NCBI GenBank assembly: GCA_016194725.1 | Contig: JACQAW010000427.1 | Location: 1 to 31,067 of the forward strand | Direction of reading: 5' to 3' | Source: Deltaproteobacteria bacterium | GTDB lineage: Bacteria; Bdellovibrionota; UBA1018; UBA923 | Length of the DNA: 31,067 nucleotides | Shown: positions 8,581-16,434 of the stretch, in pieces | Layout of the letters: every line of letters starts with the position of its first letter | How positions within the stretch are numbered: the first letter of the stretch is position 1 | Translations under genes and position numbers: made by a program | The notes under the pieces: model-generated | Database searches by the model: none | What the model was told of the DNA's origin: nothing | Seen by the model: the letters and a program-made list of their open reading frames with translations, nothing else

Positions 8581-9534
8581 ATGGGTATTGGAATATTCGG
8601 GTTTCTGGTCCTGGCTTCGATTTCCGCGGTTGCGTCCGACAGTGCAGGGGTGGGAAAGTTAACGAAAATCGAAGGGGCTCCGGGCGTCAAAATCGTGAGT
8701 GGAAACGGGAGCGTGCGCGAAGTGGAAAAAAACGGCCCGATTTTTGAGCATGACAAAATCGTGACCAGGACCACCCAGACCGTGACTCTGGTTTTCCGGG
8801 AAAACAGCGAAATCGTGCTCGCACCCGAGTCGGAATTCGTCATTGAAAAATACCTGGCCACTCGCACCCAAACCACGATTCTTCACCTGGCTTACGGCCT
8901 GATGCGTTCGCTGGTAAACAAGGTTTACAGCGAGAACGAAGCTTTCGTGGTCGAAACCTCCAACGCCGCGATGGGAGTAAGAGGGACCAACTTCCTGGTC
9001 GAGGCTGACCGCCAATCGGGCAAGACCATCTTGACCACGCTGCGGGGAACAGTTGCCATTGCCCAGAACATGCAGGCCCTGAAAGACCCCACGCGCACCA
9101 CGCTCGTTTCGGCCGGACAAAAATGCAGCATGCAAAATGGCATGAAGAACGCCACGCCTCCGGCCAGCTATGACAAGACCCAGCTGCATGAACATCTGCA
9201 AAAAGCTTCGCCCAATTTTGAAAATAACCTGGGCCCGGAGTCACGCGGACTCGATGAAGTATTGCGGAGAAACGGCGGAAATGGCGGCAATGACCTGTCG
9301 CGCCGATTTGACCGGCCAGCCAGTTATGGAAATCGGCAAGGTTATGGCGCGGCTGCGGGAACGATTCCCAGCGCTGGCTCAATCTCTCGCACAGGCACGG
9401 CCACGACAACTACAGGCACAGCCACGGCAACCACTGGCTCGACCACGACAATCACTGGCTCGACCACGACAACCACTGGCTCGACCACCAAGCTTCCCGT
9501 CGGAACGACTCAGCCAAAAATCCTGAGTCGCTAG
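8581..9534 (+). CDS. exported FecR-domain protein with Thr-rich repeat tail
   Basis: The product has 317 residues. A signal peptide (about 1-19) leads into a FecR-type domain (about 25-170) recognisable by the run PIFEHDKIVTRTTQTVTLVFREN, SEIVLAPESEFVIEKY and the hallmark ETSNAAMGVRGTNFLVE. FecR domains occur in iron-signalling regulators but also in many exported proteins in which they act as beta-sandwich binding modules; no anti-sigma transmembrane arrangement is visible here, so iron signalling is not implied. After a Gly/Asn/Arg-rich linker the tail holds four and a half tandem seven-residue units of Gly, Thr, Ser and Ala, which look like a flexible or surface stalk. The start is secure. 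It diverges from the PHP gene, with 67 nt between starts. Confidence 0.85.
   Translation: MGIGIFGFLVLASISAVASDSAGVGKLTKIEGAPGVKIVSGNGSVREVEKNGPIFEHDKIVTRTTQTVTLVFRENSEIVLAPESEFVIEKYLATRTQTTILHLAYGLMRSLVNKVYSENEAFVVETSNAAMGVRGTNFLVEADRQSGKTILTTLRGTVAIAQNMQALKDPTRTTLVSAGQKCSMQNGMKNATPPASYDKTQLHEHLQKASPNFENNLGPESRGLDEVLRRNGGNGGNDLSRRFDRPASYGNRQGYGAAAGTIPSAGSISRTGTATTTTGTATATTGSTTTITGSTTTTTGSTTKLPVGTTQPKILSR
9394..9490 (+). repeat. 21-bp in-frame tandem repeat coding a Thr-rich tail
   Basis: There are four full 21-bp units (9394, 9415, 9436, 9457) plus a partial fifth. Each encodes Gly-(Thr/Ser)-(Ala/Thr)-Thr-X-Thr/Ile-Thr. Units 3 and 4 differ at a single base, suggesting recent duplication and possible copy-number variation between strains. 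Confidence 0.85.
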
Positions 9535-9887
9535 AACGTCGGACTACGGCCCGCATAAAGCCCGCGAAGCCGCTGACAGGCCCCCCGCCGGCACTCCTCG
9601 GCGCGGGTGACGTGGACCGACTCGGGCCGCGCAGAAGAATGAACCGTGCGCAGCCAGGCTGTTGCGAATTTTTCAGGCACCCGCTGCGCGGCTTCGCCCG
9701 CCGCGAACGAGCGCACGTAGTCGGAGGCCGGCTGGTCGGCCACGTGCACACGGTGGCGTTGCCCCGCCGTTTCGAAAGTAACCCAAAGCCCGTCACGTGG
9801 GCGTTCGGCCGCCAATATGGCAAACGCGCAGGCAATCAGCGCGAAGATGGAAAATAACGCGGAAAAAATAAAACCCCTGGTCATCAT
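9531..9887 (-). CDS. small single-pass membrane or exported protein, unknown function
   Basis: The product has 118 residues. It starts MMTRGF and continues into a hydrophobic helix (about 6-28: IFSALFSIFALIACAFAIL), then a soluble part of about 90 residues with Arg-rich stretches and one CRRGAC motif near the end. The ATG at 9887 (or 9884) is favoured over the upstream frame extension because the membrane segment starts there and a GGGAG lies 11 nt before it. The stop codon is interlocked with that of the convergent FecR gene in the palindrome CTAG. A 16-bp perfect palindrome lies 28-43 nt before the start and could be an operator. No family recognised. Confidence 0.6.
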   Translation of the reverse strand: MMTRGFIFSALFSIFALIACAFAILAAERPRDGLWVTFETAGQRHRVHVADQPASDYVRSFAAGEAAQRVPEKFATAWLRTVHSSARPESVHVTRAEECRRGACQRLRGLYAGRSPTF

Positions 9888-9914
9888 CTCTGAACAAGCT
9901 CCCTGCTCAACATT

Positions 9915-9930
9915 TTCGCAGTACTGCGAA
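9915..9930. promoter_or_regulatory. perfect 16-bp palindrome, candidate operator
   Basis: TTCGCAGTACTGCGAA reads the same on both strands. It lies upstream of the small membrane-protein gene starting at 9887 on the minus strand, at a position suited to a repressor or activator site. No regulator family is assigned. Confidence 0.45.
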
Positions 9931-9978
9931 CCGCACACCAGTCACGCAAACTGCCGAGGAAAATCCTGCCTGCCCCAA

Positions 9979-10004
9979 GCCCTGAAATTGTGCAATTTCA
10001 GGGC
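9979..10004 (-). terminator. terminator-like hairpin after the gluzincin gene
   Basis: Perfect 12-bp arms (9979-9990 and 9993-10004) flank a 2-nt centre, starting 11 nt past the stop of the minus-strand peptidase gene. No T tract follows on either strand, so it may stabilise the 3' end or pause polymerase rather than terminate by itself. Confidence 0.45.
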
Positions 10005-10014
10005 CAAAATGCCC

Positions 10015-10713
10015 CTACTTTTTCAGCGGGACGCCGGCTTTGCGCGCCACGAACCTGCGAAACTCGGCGTTCAAATCGGGAATGCCGCAAAAGGTGTCCA
10101 GATAGCCCTCCAGCTTTTCGCCCACTGAAAGCTGTAAAAGGTCGTGAATCTGGCAGTGGCTGCCAATCATCTCCATCAAAGCCGTCGACGCCATGTAATG
10201 ATACCGGGGCCCGGGGCCACCATTGCCGAAGGGATGCCCCATGGTTTTCACATCCACGCCCGGCTGGCTGGCAAGGTACTTGTAATCGATCGTGCCGTGT
10301 TTGGCCGCCCAGTTGGCCAGCCCTTCTTCAAGCCACTGCGGAATCGCGGTCTTGTATTTTTGAAACATGATGATGTGGCCCAACTCGTGGCCAAAGACCC
10401 CATCGAAGTTGGCGGCATTGACGTTGGGCCCGAGATGGACCGTATTGTCGGTCTTTTTTGACACGGCAAGAATCGTGGAGCCGGAATCGCGTGTTACCGG
10501 CAGCCCGTGCGCATGCTCGAACTCCTGCTCGCTCCTGTACCACTTGACGTTCACGCGACGAATGTCCCATTCCAGCGTGGCCTGAATCTTATCCACGACC
10601 GTGTTGACGTGCGCCTCGGTGAGCCATTTGGGCGCATCAAACATCTGAACATTGTTGGTCGTGATCTCGGCCGTCCAGGCAGCAGTCAGGATGAAGAGCA
10701 AGGGGATCAGCAT
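10015..10713 (-). CDS. exported gluzincin-type metallopeptidase (peptidase MA-like)
   Basis: The product has 232 residues. A short signal peptide (MLIPLLFILTAAWTA-E) is followed by a single zinc-peptidase domain: HELGH at 109-113 and WLEEGLANW at 127-135, whose Glu supplies the third zinc ligand. This HExxH plus downstream WxxEG(L/F)A arrangement is typical of peptidase MA and M1/M61-related gluzincins. The substrate is unknown; it would act outside the cytoplasm. The start at 10713 is chosen for the signal peptide. An alternative ATG at 10758 (MEKLSATH) would shift the hydrophobic segment inward and collides with the start of the divergent ferritin-like gene. Confidence 0.75.
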   Translation of the reverse strand: MLIPLLFILTAAWTAEITTNNVQMFDAPKWLTEAHVNTVVDKIQATLEWDIRRVNVKWYRSEQEFEHAHGLPVTRDSGSTILAVSKKTDNTVHLGPNVNAANFDGVFGHELGHIIMFQKYKTAIPQWLEEGLANWAAKHGTIDYKYLASQPGVDVKTMGHPFGNGGPGPRYHYMASTALMEMIGSHCQIHDLLQLSVGEKLEGYLDTFCGIPDLNAEFRRFVARKAGVPLKK

Positions 10714-10756
10714 GACACCATTAAACCACGGTATGTGAGTTGCACTCAACTTCTCC

Positions 10757-11332
10757 ATGTCAAAAAACACGAAACAGTTCGTCATGGACATCCTGGATAT
10801 TCGTCGGCGCGCCCGCCAGCACATGGAACAGGGCGCCCTTACCAAAACCTACGGCTGCGACCGCGACATGGTGGTCGGGTTGCTCAATGCGGCACTGGCT
10901 ACCGAGGTGGTGTGCGTGCTGCGCTACAAGCGCCACTATTATATGGCGCAGGGAATTCACAGTCAGAGCATCAGGGACGAGTTTCGCGAGCATGCCGAAG
11001 AAGAGCTGCAGCACGTGGGCTGGCTGGCCGAAAGAATCATTGAGCTGGGGGGCGAGCCTGACTTCAGCCCCCACGGCATCGCCGACCGCGCGCACAGCGA
11101 GTACGCCGAAGGCACGAACCTGATCGACATGATCGAAGAAGACCTGGTCGCCGAGCGCATCGCTATCGACTCCTATCGCAGCATGATCCAGTACATCGGC
11201 GACGGCGACTCCAGCTCGCGGCGCGTGCTGGAGCGCATTCTGGAAGTTGAAGAGGAGCATGCCGAAGACCTCGTGTCGCTGCTGCGCCAACGCCAGAGCT
11301 TCAAAACCGATATTCTGCCCAAAACCGGTTAA
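10757..11332 (+). CDS. bacterioferritin-like ferritin-family protein
   Basis: The product has 191 residues and forms a four-helix ferritin-like domain with the expected di-iron ligand pattern: Glu in ALATEVVCVLRYK, the EHAEEELQH segment, Glu in EEDLVAERIAIDSY and Glu/His in EVEEEHAEDL. The beginning (FVMDILDIRRRARQHMEQGALT) is the conserved extension of a proteobacterial bacterioferritin subgroup. It is expected to oxidise and store iron or protect against peroxide in the cytoplasm. Haem-ligand methionine use cannot be judged. The ribosome site is weak. The ATG shares the tetranucleotide CATG with a possible start of the divergent peptidase gene. Confidence 0.88.
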   Translation: MSKNTKQFVMDILDIRRRARQHMEQGALTKTYGCDRDMVVGLLNAALATEVVCVLRYKRHYYMAQGIHSQSIRDEFREHAEEELQHVGWLAERIIELGGEPDFSPHGIADRAHSEYAEGTNLIDMIEEDLVAERIAIDSYRSMIQYIGDGDSSSRRVLERILEVEEEHAEDLVSLLRQRQSFKTDILPKTG

Positions 11333-11335
11333 AGA

Positions 11336-11752
11336 TCAGGTGTAAAGCATCAGCACGGTGATGGTGAACGAGAAGGTCAACACGACTGCCAGCAGCGTCC
11401 AGGAACGAATCACGTGCGACAGGCGACGCGTGAAAAATGGCGAGGTCGCCAGGCCCAGCAGAACGCTGACCAGCGGCGTTTCGGTAAACATGGCAACCGG
11501 AGCCTTGCTGGCCGGGCTTATCAGATGGGTGAGGCCCGTGATTACCGAGCTGAACAACGAAGTCGCAAGCGCCGAGGTGGTCAGATACATCAGAATTCTA
11601 CCGATGCGCTGATTCATCGTCTTGTAACCTTCGGGATGAATCGCCTTGGTGAAAAGCGAGAATCCCAGCGCCGAACCCAGAGTAAGCACGGACAAACCTG
11701 CTCCAAAAATCAGGGCTGAAATAAACCAGTCTGCGCCGTGCGCGGATTCCAT
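11336..11752 (-). CDS. four-helix membrane protein, unknown function
   Basis: The product has 138 residues with four predicted membrane helices (about 8-32, 50-75, 82-104 and 115-136) and short polar loops. A Lys/Arg/Glu-containing loop (TKAIHPEGYKTMNQRIGR) lies between helices 1 and 2. I recognise no family. The stop is 3 nt from that of the convergent ferritin-like gene. The ATG at 11752 is the only sensible start because it directly precedes the first helix. Confidence 0.65.
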   Translation of the reverse strand: MESAHGADWFISALIFGAGLSVLTLGSALGFSLFTKAIHPEGYKTMNQRIGRILMYLTTSALATSLFSSVITGLTHLISPASKAPVAMFTETPLVSVLLGLATSPFFTRRLSHVIRSWTLLAVVLTFSFTITVLMLYT

Positions 11753-11803
11753 GACTCAAGTTTACACCCACTCACGCCCGTCACCAAGGATGGCGGGTTG
11801 GAT

Positions 11804-13211
11804 TCATGCAGCTTTTTTCGGAGGCGCGGGTATCAGTGCCTGGTTCACCCAAGGCTGCAAAAATGCCTCGCGAAGCACCTTTTCACCAACACCTGGAAAG
11901 AAAACTTTCAGATTTGGGCCGATACGCTGAAGAACTTCGCCCACGCCCCAGGCCCGGTGCCGCACATAATCGCCCTTGCCGTAAGCGGAGGCCAGCACCG
12001 CCTGCGTTTCCTGTCCAGGCACGATTTTTCGAGTGTGTCGGCGGCAATTGTCGCACAGGCCGCAGGGCTCCTGCAGCTCTTCGCCAAAATACCGGACCAG
12101 ATAGTACCAGCGACAAAGACTGGTATGAACATAGCGCACGACCTCTTCCAGGCGATGGCGATCGTCGGTCTTGCGCTGAGGAGTAAAATAAAATACCGTA
12201 GGCTCGCCAGCCGTCGCGGCCCGCCCGCCCCACCTCTTGATAATAGGACTCCACGCTGCTGGGAATCTGATAGTTGACGACGAACCGCACGTCGGGCTTG
12301 TCGATGCCCATTCCGAACGCGCTCGTGGCCACCATGATGATTCCGGGCCGGGTCATGAATTTTTCCTGCGCGCGGCGCCGGGCGCTTTTACGCATGCGTC
12401 CATGGTACTTCGCGACGGGAAACCCTTCTTTTCGCAAGACCTGCGCCAGGTATTCGGTCTGCTTTACCGAAGAGCAATAAATAATGCCGCTGAAGGCGGA
12501 ATTCCGGGCAAACCGGCGCAGCAGCTTCATCAACGCCGTGAACTTTTCCTGCTCGTTGCGGAATTCCCGGGCCTTGAGCAGAAGATTGTCGCGCCGGTAC
12601 GAAATGCGAACCACGTGCGAAGGGTCGCGGAACTGCAGCCGGCTCTGAATGTCGCGCGTGACGTCGGGAGTCGCGGTGGCGGTGAGCGCCAGAATCGTGG
12701 GATGTCCCAGCGCCTCAATGGATTTTGAAAGAGTCAGGTAGGCGGGCCTGAAATCGTGGCCCCACTCTGAAATACAATGGGCCTCGTCGACGACGAAGAG
12801 CGAAACGCCGGCTTTGCGAAAAGCCGCGATGACCATGGGATTCTCGAGCTTCTCGGGCGTGACGAACTGAATGTCCATGCCGCCGTCGCCCAGCCGCTTG
12901 ATCGCATGCTCGGTTTGCTTGCGCGTCAGCTCGCTGGAAAGGTGCTGGCTCGTGAACCCCATATCCAGAATCTTTTCGTGCTGGTCTTTCATCAACGAGA
13001 TCAGCGGCGAAACCACGATGGTCATGCCTTGCAGCAGCTGGGCGGGCAGCTGGTAGCACAAAGACTTGCCGGCACCCGTGGGCATTATTGCCAGGGTATC
13101 CTCGCCATTGACGGTGTAAAGCATCGTATCAATCTGCCCTGGCCGAAAATCAGCAATCTGAATTTCGCGCGCAAGCTTTCGCAGCTTGCCGCGCAGTTTC
13201 CGGTCCGTCAT
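11804..13211 (-). pseudogene. recQ: RecQ-family ATP-dependent DNA helicase, interrupted by a one-base frameshift
   Basis: The 5' frame encodes the helicase core: MPTGAGKS at about 43-50, DEAH at 142-145 in VVDEAHCISEWGHDFRPAY, then SAFGMGIDKPDVRFV and YYQEVGRAGRDG. Just after AYGILFY the frame runs into a nonsense tail, while the correct continuation (TPQRKTDDRHRLEEVVRY, then RYFGEELQ and the zinc-binding CGLCDNC) is in the next frame down to the stop at 11804. Removing one base from the AT-rich tract at about 12185-12193 restores 468 residues. The last ~50 residues (GDYVRHRAWGVGEVLQ ... VFFPGVGEKVLR) resemble the C-terminal tudor-like domain of UvrD/PcrA rather than HRDC. The start could also be TTG 13244. 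A sequencing error, true inactivation or programmed shift are all possible. It is last in the glk-orn operon. Confidence 0.8.
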
Positions 13212-13254
13212 AAACTTAAAGCAGTTGAGCAAGGTTGGTGCCAAGCCGGCTGCG

Positions 13255-13821
13255 TCAAGGCAACGGCTTGGTAGAAATCACGTTTCCGGCCGAGGCCGCC
13301 AATTTCGCGGTATCCACGAAGGAAAGGTAGGCCTGCAGCTCCTTGATGGACTCATGGATGTCGTCGAGCGCGCGATGCCCCTCGGCCTTTTGCACATTCA
13401 GGTTCCATTTCGATCTGAAGATTTCCTTGAACGACGTCACATCCACGACCCGGTAATGCATCTTTTTCGAAAATTCGGGCAGGTACGCCAGAATGAAGCG
13501 CTGGTCGTTGCCCACGCTATTGCCGCAAAGGACGATTTTTTCTTTTTCAAAATGCCGGGCCGAAAGCTCGAGCAGCTCTTTTTCGACCTGCGCAATGGGG
13601 GCACCGGTGGGAATCAGCGCCGTCAGGCCGCTTTTGCCGTGCGCGTTCTTGCACCAGTCGTTCATGGCCTCGATAACGGCCGGCGGTTGAAACACCACGC
13701 GGTGGTAGGTATCCAGCACATTGAAGTTCACGTCTGTAATGACCACCGCGATTTCGAGAATATGATCGACCTTCTCGTCCAACCCGGTCATTTCAAGATC
13801 AACCCAGAACATTCGTTTCAT
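13255..13821 (-). CDS. orn: oligoribonuclease
   Basis: The product is a 188-residue DEDDh exonuclease that degrades 2-5 nt RNA fragments to mononucleotides, including the pGpG product of c-di-GMP turnover. Catalytic motifs are in place: FWVDLEMTGLD (Asp8, Glu10), GNSVGNDQRF (Asp106) and EGHRALDDIHESI (His149, Asp154). Length and motif spacing match the Orn family. It lies 7 nt after the stop of the single-TM protein gene and is probably in one operon with glk and recQ. The start at 13821 (MKRMFWVD) has only a weak AAGAAA-type site; GGAGAG lies further upstream. Confidence 0.95.
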   Translation of the reverse strand: MKRMFWVDLEMTGLDEKVDHILEIAVVITDVNFNVLDTYHRVVFQPPAVIEAMNDWCKNAHGKSGLTALIPTGAPIAQVEKELLELSARHFEKEKIVLCGNSVGNDQRFILAYLPEFSKKMHYRVVDVTSFKEIFRSKWNLNVQKAEGHRALDDIHESIKELQAYLSFVDTAKLAASAGNVISTKPLP

Positions 13822-13828
13822 AATTTTC

Positions 13829-14158
13829 TTATCGCTCTCCGGCCATCCAGCCCTTGATGAGATTCACATGGTGCGTAACGTAGTCGCTGACATCATCGGC
13901 CAAGGTGAGCTTATAATATCGCGCGGCCGCCCACAACACCGCAACTGCCATGACGAGATAGAAAAATCGCTGAATCATCAGCGGCATCGCGCGTTTGGCG
14001 TTTTCACGCTGCCTGGCCTCGCGATTCGGCGTGTCTTTGGAGCGGTTCAGCTTCTCGTTGGGAATGGCCGCGGCAGGCATTGCTACCAGGAGCTCCGGTG
14101 CCTCAACTGACGATTTTTTTTTTACCGCTCCCGTCGGCGGGGCTTCATCGGAATCCAT
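13829..14158 (-). CDS. small single-pass membrane protein, unknown function
   Basis: The product has 109 residues: a charged, Pro/Ala/Lys-rich cytoplasmic part (about 1-60), one membrane helix (about 64-82: IQRFFYLVMAVAVLWAAARYY) and a short C-terminal tail. No family recognised. The start at 14158 is chosen over 14170 because GGAG lies 6 nt upstream. It then overlaps the 3' end of glk by 14 nt, indicating translational coupling. It sits between glk and orn. Confidence 0.62.
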   Translation of the reverse strand: MDSDEAPPTGAVKKKSSVEAPELLVAMPAAAIPNEKLNRSKDTPNREARQRENAKRAMPLMIQRFFYLVMAVAVLWAAARYYKLTLADDVSDYVTHHVNLIKGWMAGER

Positions 14159-15182
14159 GGAGTACTCCATGCGAGTGCGCAGCGCTGAAAGCCGCCCCGT
14201 AAAGCGCGGTCAAAGGATCGACGATTCCATATACAGGCATGCCCGCGACCACCGAGCTCATGCGGCCCTTGGAGTCGAGTCCCGCGAAAAACGCCGGGCG
14301 CCGAAAGAGCTCCAGGACGTTGGGAATGATTCCACCGCCGATAAAGATGCCGCCCAGGCTTAATGATTTCAGAGCCAGATTGCCCGCCTCGGCGCCGACG
14401 AAGAACAGCCACAGATCAAAAGCGCGCACGCAGATGGGGTATTGTCCTCGAATGGCCATGGCCGCGATGACCGGCGAAGCATCGACGCCCGGCTGCGCCA
14501 GCGCCTCGGCCAGCTCGGCCGGCTCGGTTTCGCGCCCGGTCTCTTTTAGAAATCTATACAGACGGTGAAGTGCGGGGCCCGATGCCACGTGCTCCCAGCT
14601 CACATGCTTGTGCCGCGGCCACAGCCAGCGCAGCAGCTCGATCTGCTCCTCGTCCTGGGGCCCGAAATCGGCATGGCCGCCTTCGGATGGCGAGATGACG
14701 TGACGGATGCCATCCCAAAGCAACATGGCTTCGCCCAGTCCGGTGCCTGGTGCAAGCAAGGCTTGATTGGCCCGGTGGCCGATGGCACCCGTTGCCGCAC
14801 GCAGGATCGAAAGGCCTTGGCCGGACTTCTGCAACAGTCCGATTCCATAAGCAGTGGCCTCTAAATCATTAATCAGCTGAACCGGGCCAGCCTCGACCAC
14901 TTGCGCCAGATCGCGCGCGATCTCGGCGCTGTCCGGCGTCCAGGGCAAATTGACGGTGTGACAACGCCCATTGAGCACCGGGCCGGGAACCCCAAAACAG
15001 GTGCCTTCGATTTTTCCGCTGAGCGGCCCGATTTCCTTCACGTAGCGAACCAGCACATCCGACAGGCTGCCGAACTGGGCGCTGGAATAGCGACGCAAAA
15101 ACTGCGTCGTAATTCGGCCATCGTGCACTTCGCACAACGCAAGATTCACTTTAGTGCCGCCAATATCGCCCGCGAAAAACAT
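14145..15182 (-). CDS. glk: glucokinase
   Basis: The product is a 345-residue ROK/hexokinase-superfamily glucokinase of the bacterial Glk type (ATP + glucose to glucose-6-phosphate, cytoplasmic). Motifs seen: the phosphate-binding GDIGGTK at 5-11, LINDLEATAYGI with the catalytic Asp, APGTGLGEAML, SEGGHADFGPQ with the sugar-binding Glu/His, and GGIFIGGGI near the C-terminus. Length is close to the usual 320-350. The start has AGAG about 4 nt upstream and nothing conserved is missing. It heads the minus-strand operon glk - single-TM protein - orn - recQ and diverges from the AI-2E-family gene. Confidence 0.93.
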   Translation of the reverse strand: MFFAGDIGGTKVNLALCEVHDGRITTQFLRRYSSAQFGSLSDVLVRYVKEIGPLSGKIEGTCFGVPGPVLNGRCHTVNLPWTPDSAEIARDLAQVVEAGPVQLINDLEATAYGIGLLQKSGQGLSILRAATGAIGHRANQALLAPGTGLGEAMLLWDGIRHVISPSEGGHADFGPQDEEQIELLRWLWPRHKHVSWEHVASGPALHRLYRFLKETGRETEPAELAEALAQPGVDASPVIAAMAIRGQYPICVRAFDLWLFFVGAEAGNLALKSLSLGGIFIGGGIIPNVLELFRRPAFFAGLDSKGRMSSVVAGMPVYGIVDPLTALYGAAFSAAHSHGVLHGFR

Positions 15183-15246
15183 GGCTCTCTTTTAAGTGCA
15201 GGCGCCGGAAAGAGCAAGCTGCACGAATTTTTCATGTCTTTGACCC

Positions 15247-16380
15247 ATGCAGGATTTTGACACTACGCGCGGTTCACGGCAGATCGACGGTCTTCAAACC
15301 GCCGCCTTTCTGATTATTCTTTTCTGGGGAATTTCAGAGGCTCGTCCGCTGCTCATCCCACTTTCGATCGCCGGCCTGCTTGCCTTTCTGCTCGCCCCTT
15401 TCGTGCGGCTTATGAAATCGTTACGAATTCCGGAATGGCTGGCTATTACCCTGTCGACAATTCTGCTGCTGCTCCCGTTTTCGGCCGTCGGTTATCTGCT
15501 GCTCGACCAGGGCCAGGCCCTAAGCCACGATTTTCCAAAAATAATCCGCTCGCTGAATCGACTGCTGAATCAGTTCGCGCAAAGCTCGATCGGGCACCGG
15601 CTCAACGTTTCCAGCGAGCTGGACATCACCATGTTGACCAACCGGCTTGCTCAGCGGGCAGGTGAAGGAATTCAGATCTTGCTGACTGGCCTGGGCGCGC
15701 TGCTGAACGCGGGCTCGCAGACAGCCCTGGTTCTGCTCTTCACGGTACTCATGCTGGCCTCTCGCGCGCATCTGCGCCGGTCCAGCGAGGCTATCTTATC
15801 GAACGCTGAAAATATCAAAGCTTCCATGATGCTCGACGAAATCACCCGGCTCATCGAGCGCTTCCTGATTTCGCGCGCGCTGATCGTGGTGATTATCGGA
15901 GCCGCCGACCTGGCTATACTCATGATTTTTGGAATCAACTACGCGGCTCTGCTGGCCGCAATTCTGGGCTTGCTGACCATCGTGCCCGCGATCGGCTTCA
16001 TCCTTGCGGTCATTCCCCCTATTCTCGTGTCGCTGACCACCGGGCACTCTGTCCTGGCGACCGCACTGCTCGTAGGCTGCCTGTTTATCATGTCGATCAT
16101 CGAGGGCAATGTGCTGACGCCCAGAATGTCGGGAAAATCGCTCAACATCAACGCACTGACGTCCTTTGTAGGGCTCTTTGCGGGCGGTTTGATCTGGGGG
16201 CTCTGGGGAATGTTTCTGGCCATTCCCATACTGGGCATCGTGCGCATTGCGTTTAGCGCCAGCCCGCGCACCGCGGCCTGGGGCGATCTGCTTTCGGACA
16301 AGCCAGCCGTTCGAATAACTGGGCCTCGCGTCGAGCTCAAACGACGCACGCGCCGGCCCCCTGAAGCGGGGCATGCCTAA
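15247..16380 (+). CDS. AI-2E transporter family (PerM/YdiK-like) permease
   Basis: The product is a 377-residue inner-membrane protein with about eight hydrophobic segments and the family hallmark near the end: IEGNVLTPRMSGKSLNINALTSF followed by a Gly-rich helix pair (FAGGLIWGLWGMFLAIPILGI). Members have been linked to autoinducer-2 export or Na+/H+ antiport; the substrate of this one is unknown. The C-terminal ~30 residues are Arg/Pro-rich and cytoplasmic. No ribosome site is evident before the ATG at 15247. The start is 64 nt from that of glk on the other strand. Confidence 0.9.
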   Translation: MQDFDTTRGSRQIDGLQTAAFLIILFWGISEARPLLIPLSIAGLLAFLLAPFVRLMKSLRIPEWLAITLSTILLLLPFSAVGYLLLDQGQALSHDFPKIIRSLNRLLNQFAQSSIGHRLNVSSELDITMLTNRLAQRAGEGIQILLTGLGALLNAGSQTALVLLFTVLMLASRAHLRRSSEAILSNAENIKASMMLDEITRLIERFLISRALIVVIIGAADLAILMIFGINYAALLAAILGLLTIVPAIGFILAVIPPILVSLTTGHSVLATALLVGCLFIMSIIEGNVLTPRMSGKSLNINALTSFVGLFAGGLIWGLWGMFLAIPILGIVRIAFSASPRTAAWGDLLSDKPAVRITGPRVELKRRTRRPPEAGHA

Positions 16381-16400
16381 GTGCCATGGCACGCAATTCT

Positions 16401-16428
16401 TTGACAGCCCCCAAGACTCGGTTAGACT
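16401..16428 (+). promoter_or_regulatory. sigma-70-like promoter giving a near-leaderless mRNA
   Basis: TTGACA (16401-16406), a 16-nt spacer and TAGACT (16423-16428) lie directly before the ATG at 16435. Transcription would start at or next to the ATG, which explains the lack of a ribosome site. Confidence 0.5.
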
Positions 16429-16434
16429 TGCGCC

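Noticed and set aside
8514..8876. 121-codon N-terminal extension of the PHP protein
   Set aside because: It runs antisense through the FecR gene; a clear signal peptide and ribosome site mark 8513 as the start.
16381..16392. 12-bp palindrome GTGCCATGGCAC after the AI-2E-family gene
   Set aside because: Short, around an NcoI-like core, with no T tract; chance occurrence cannot be excluded.
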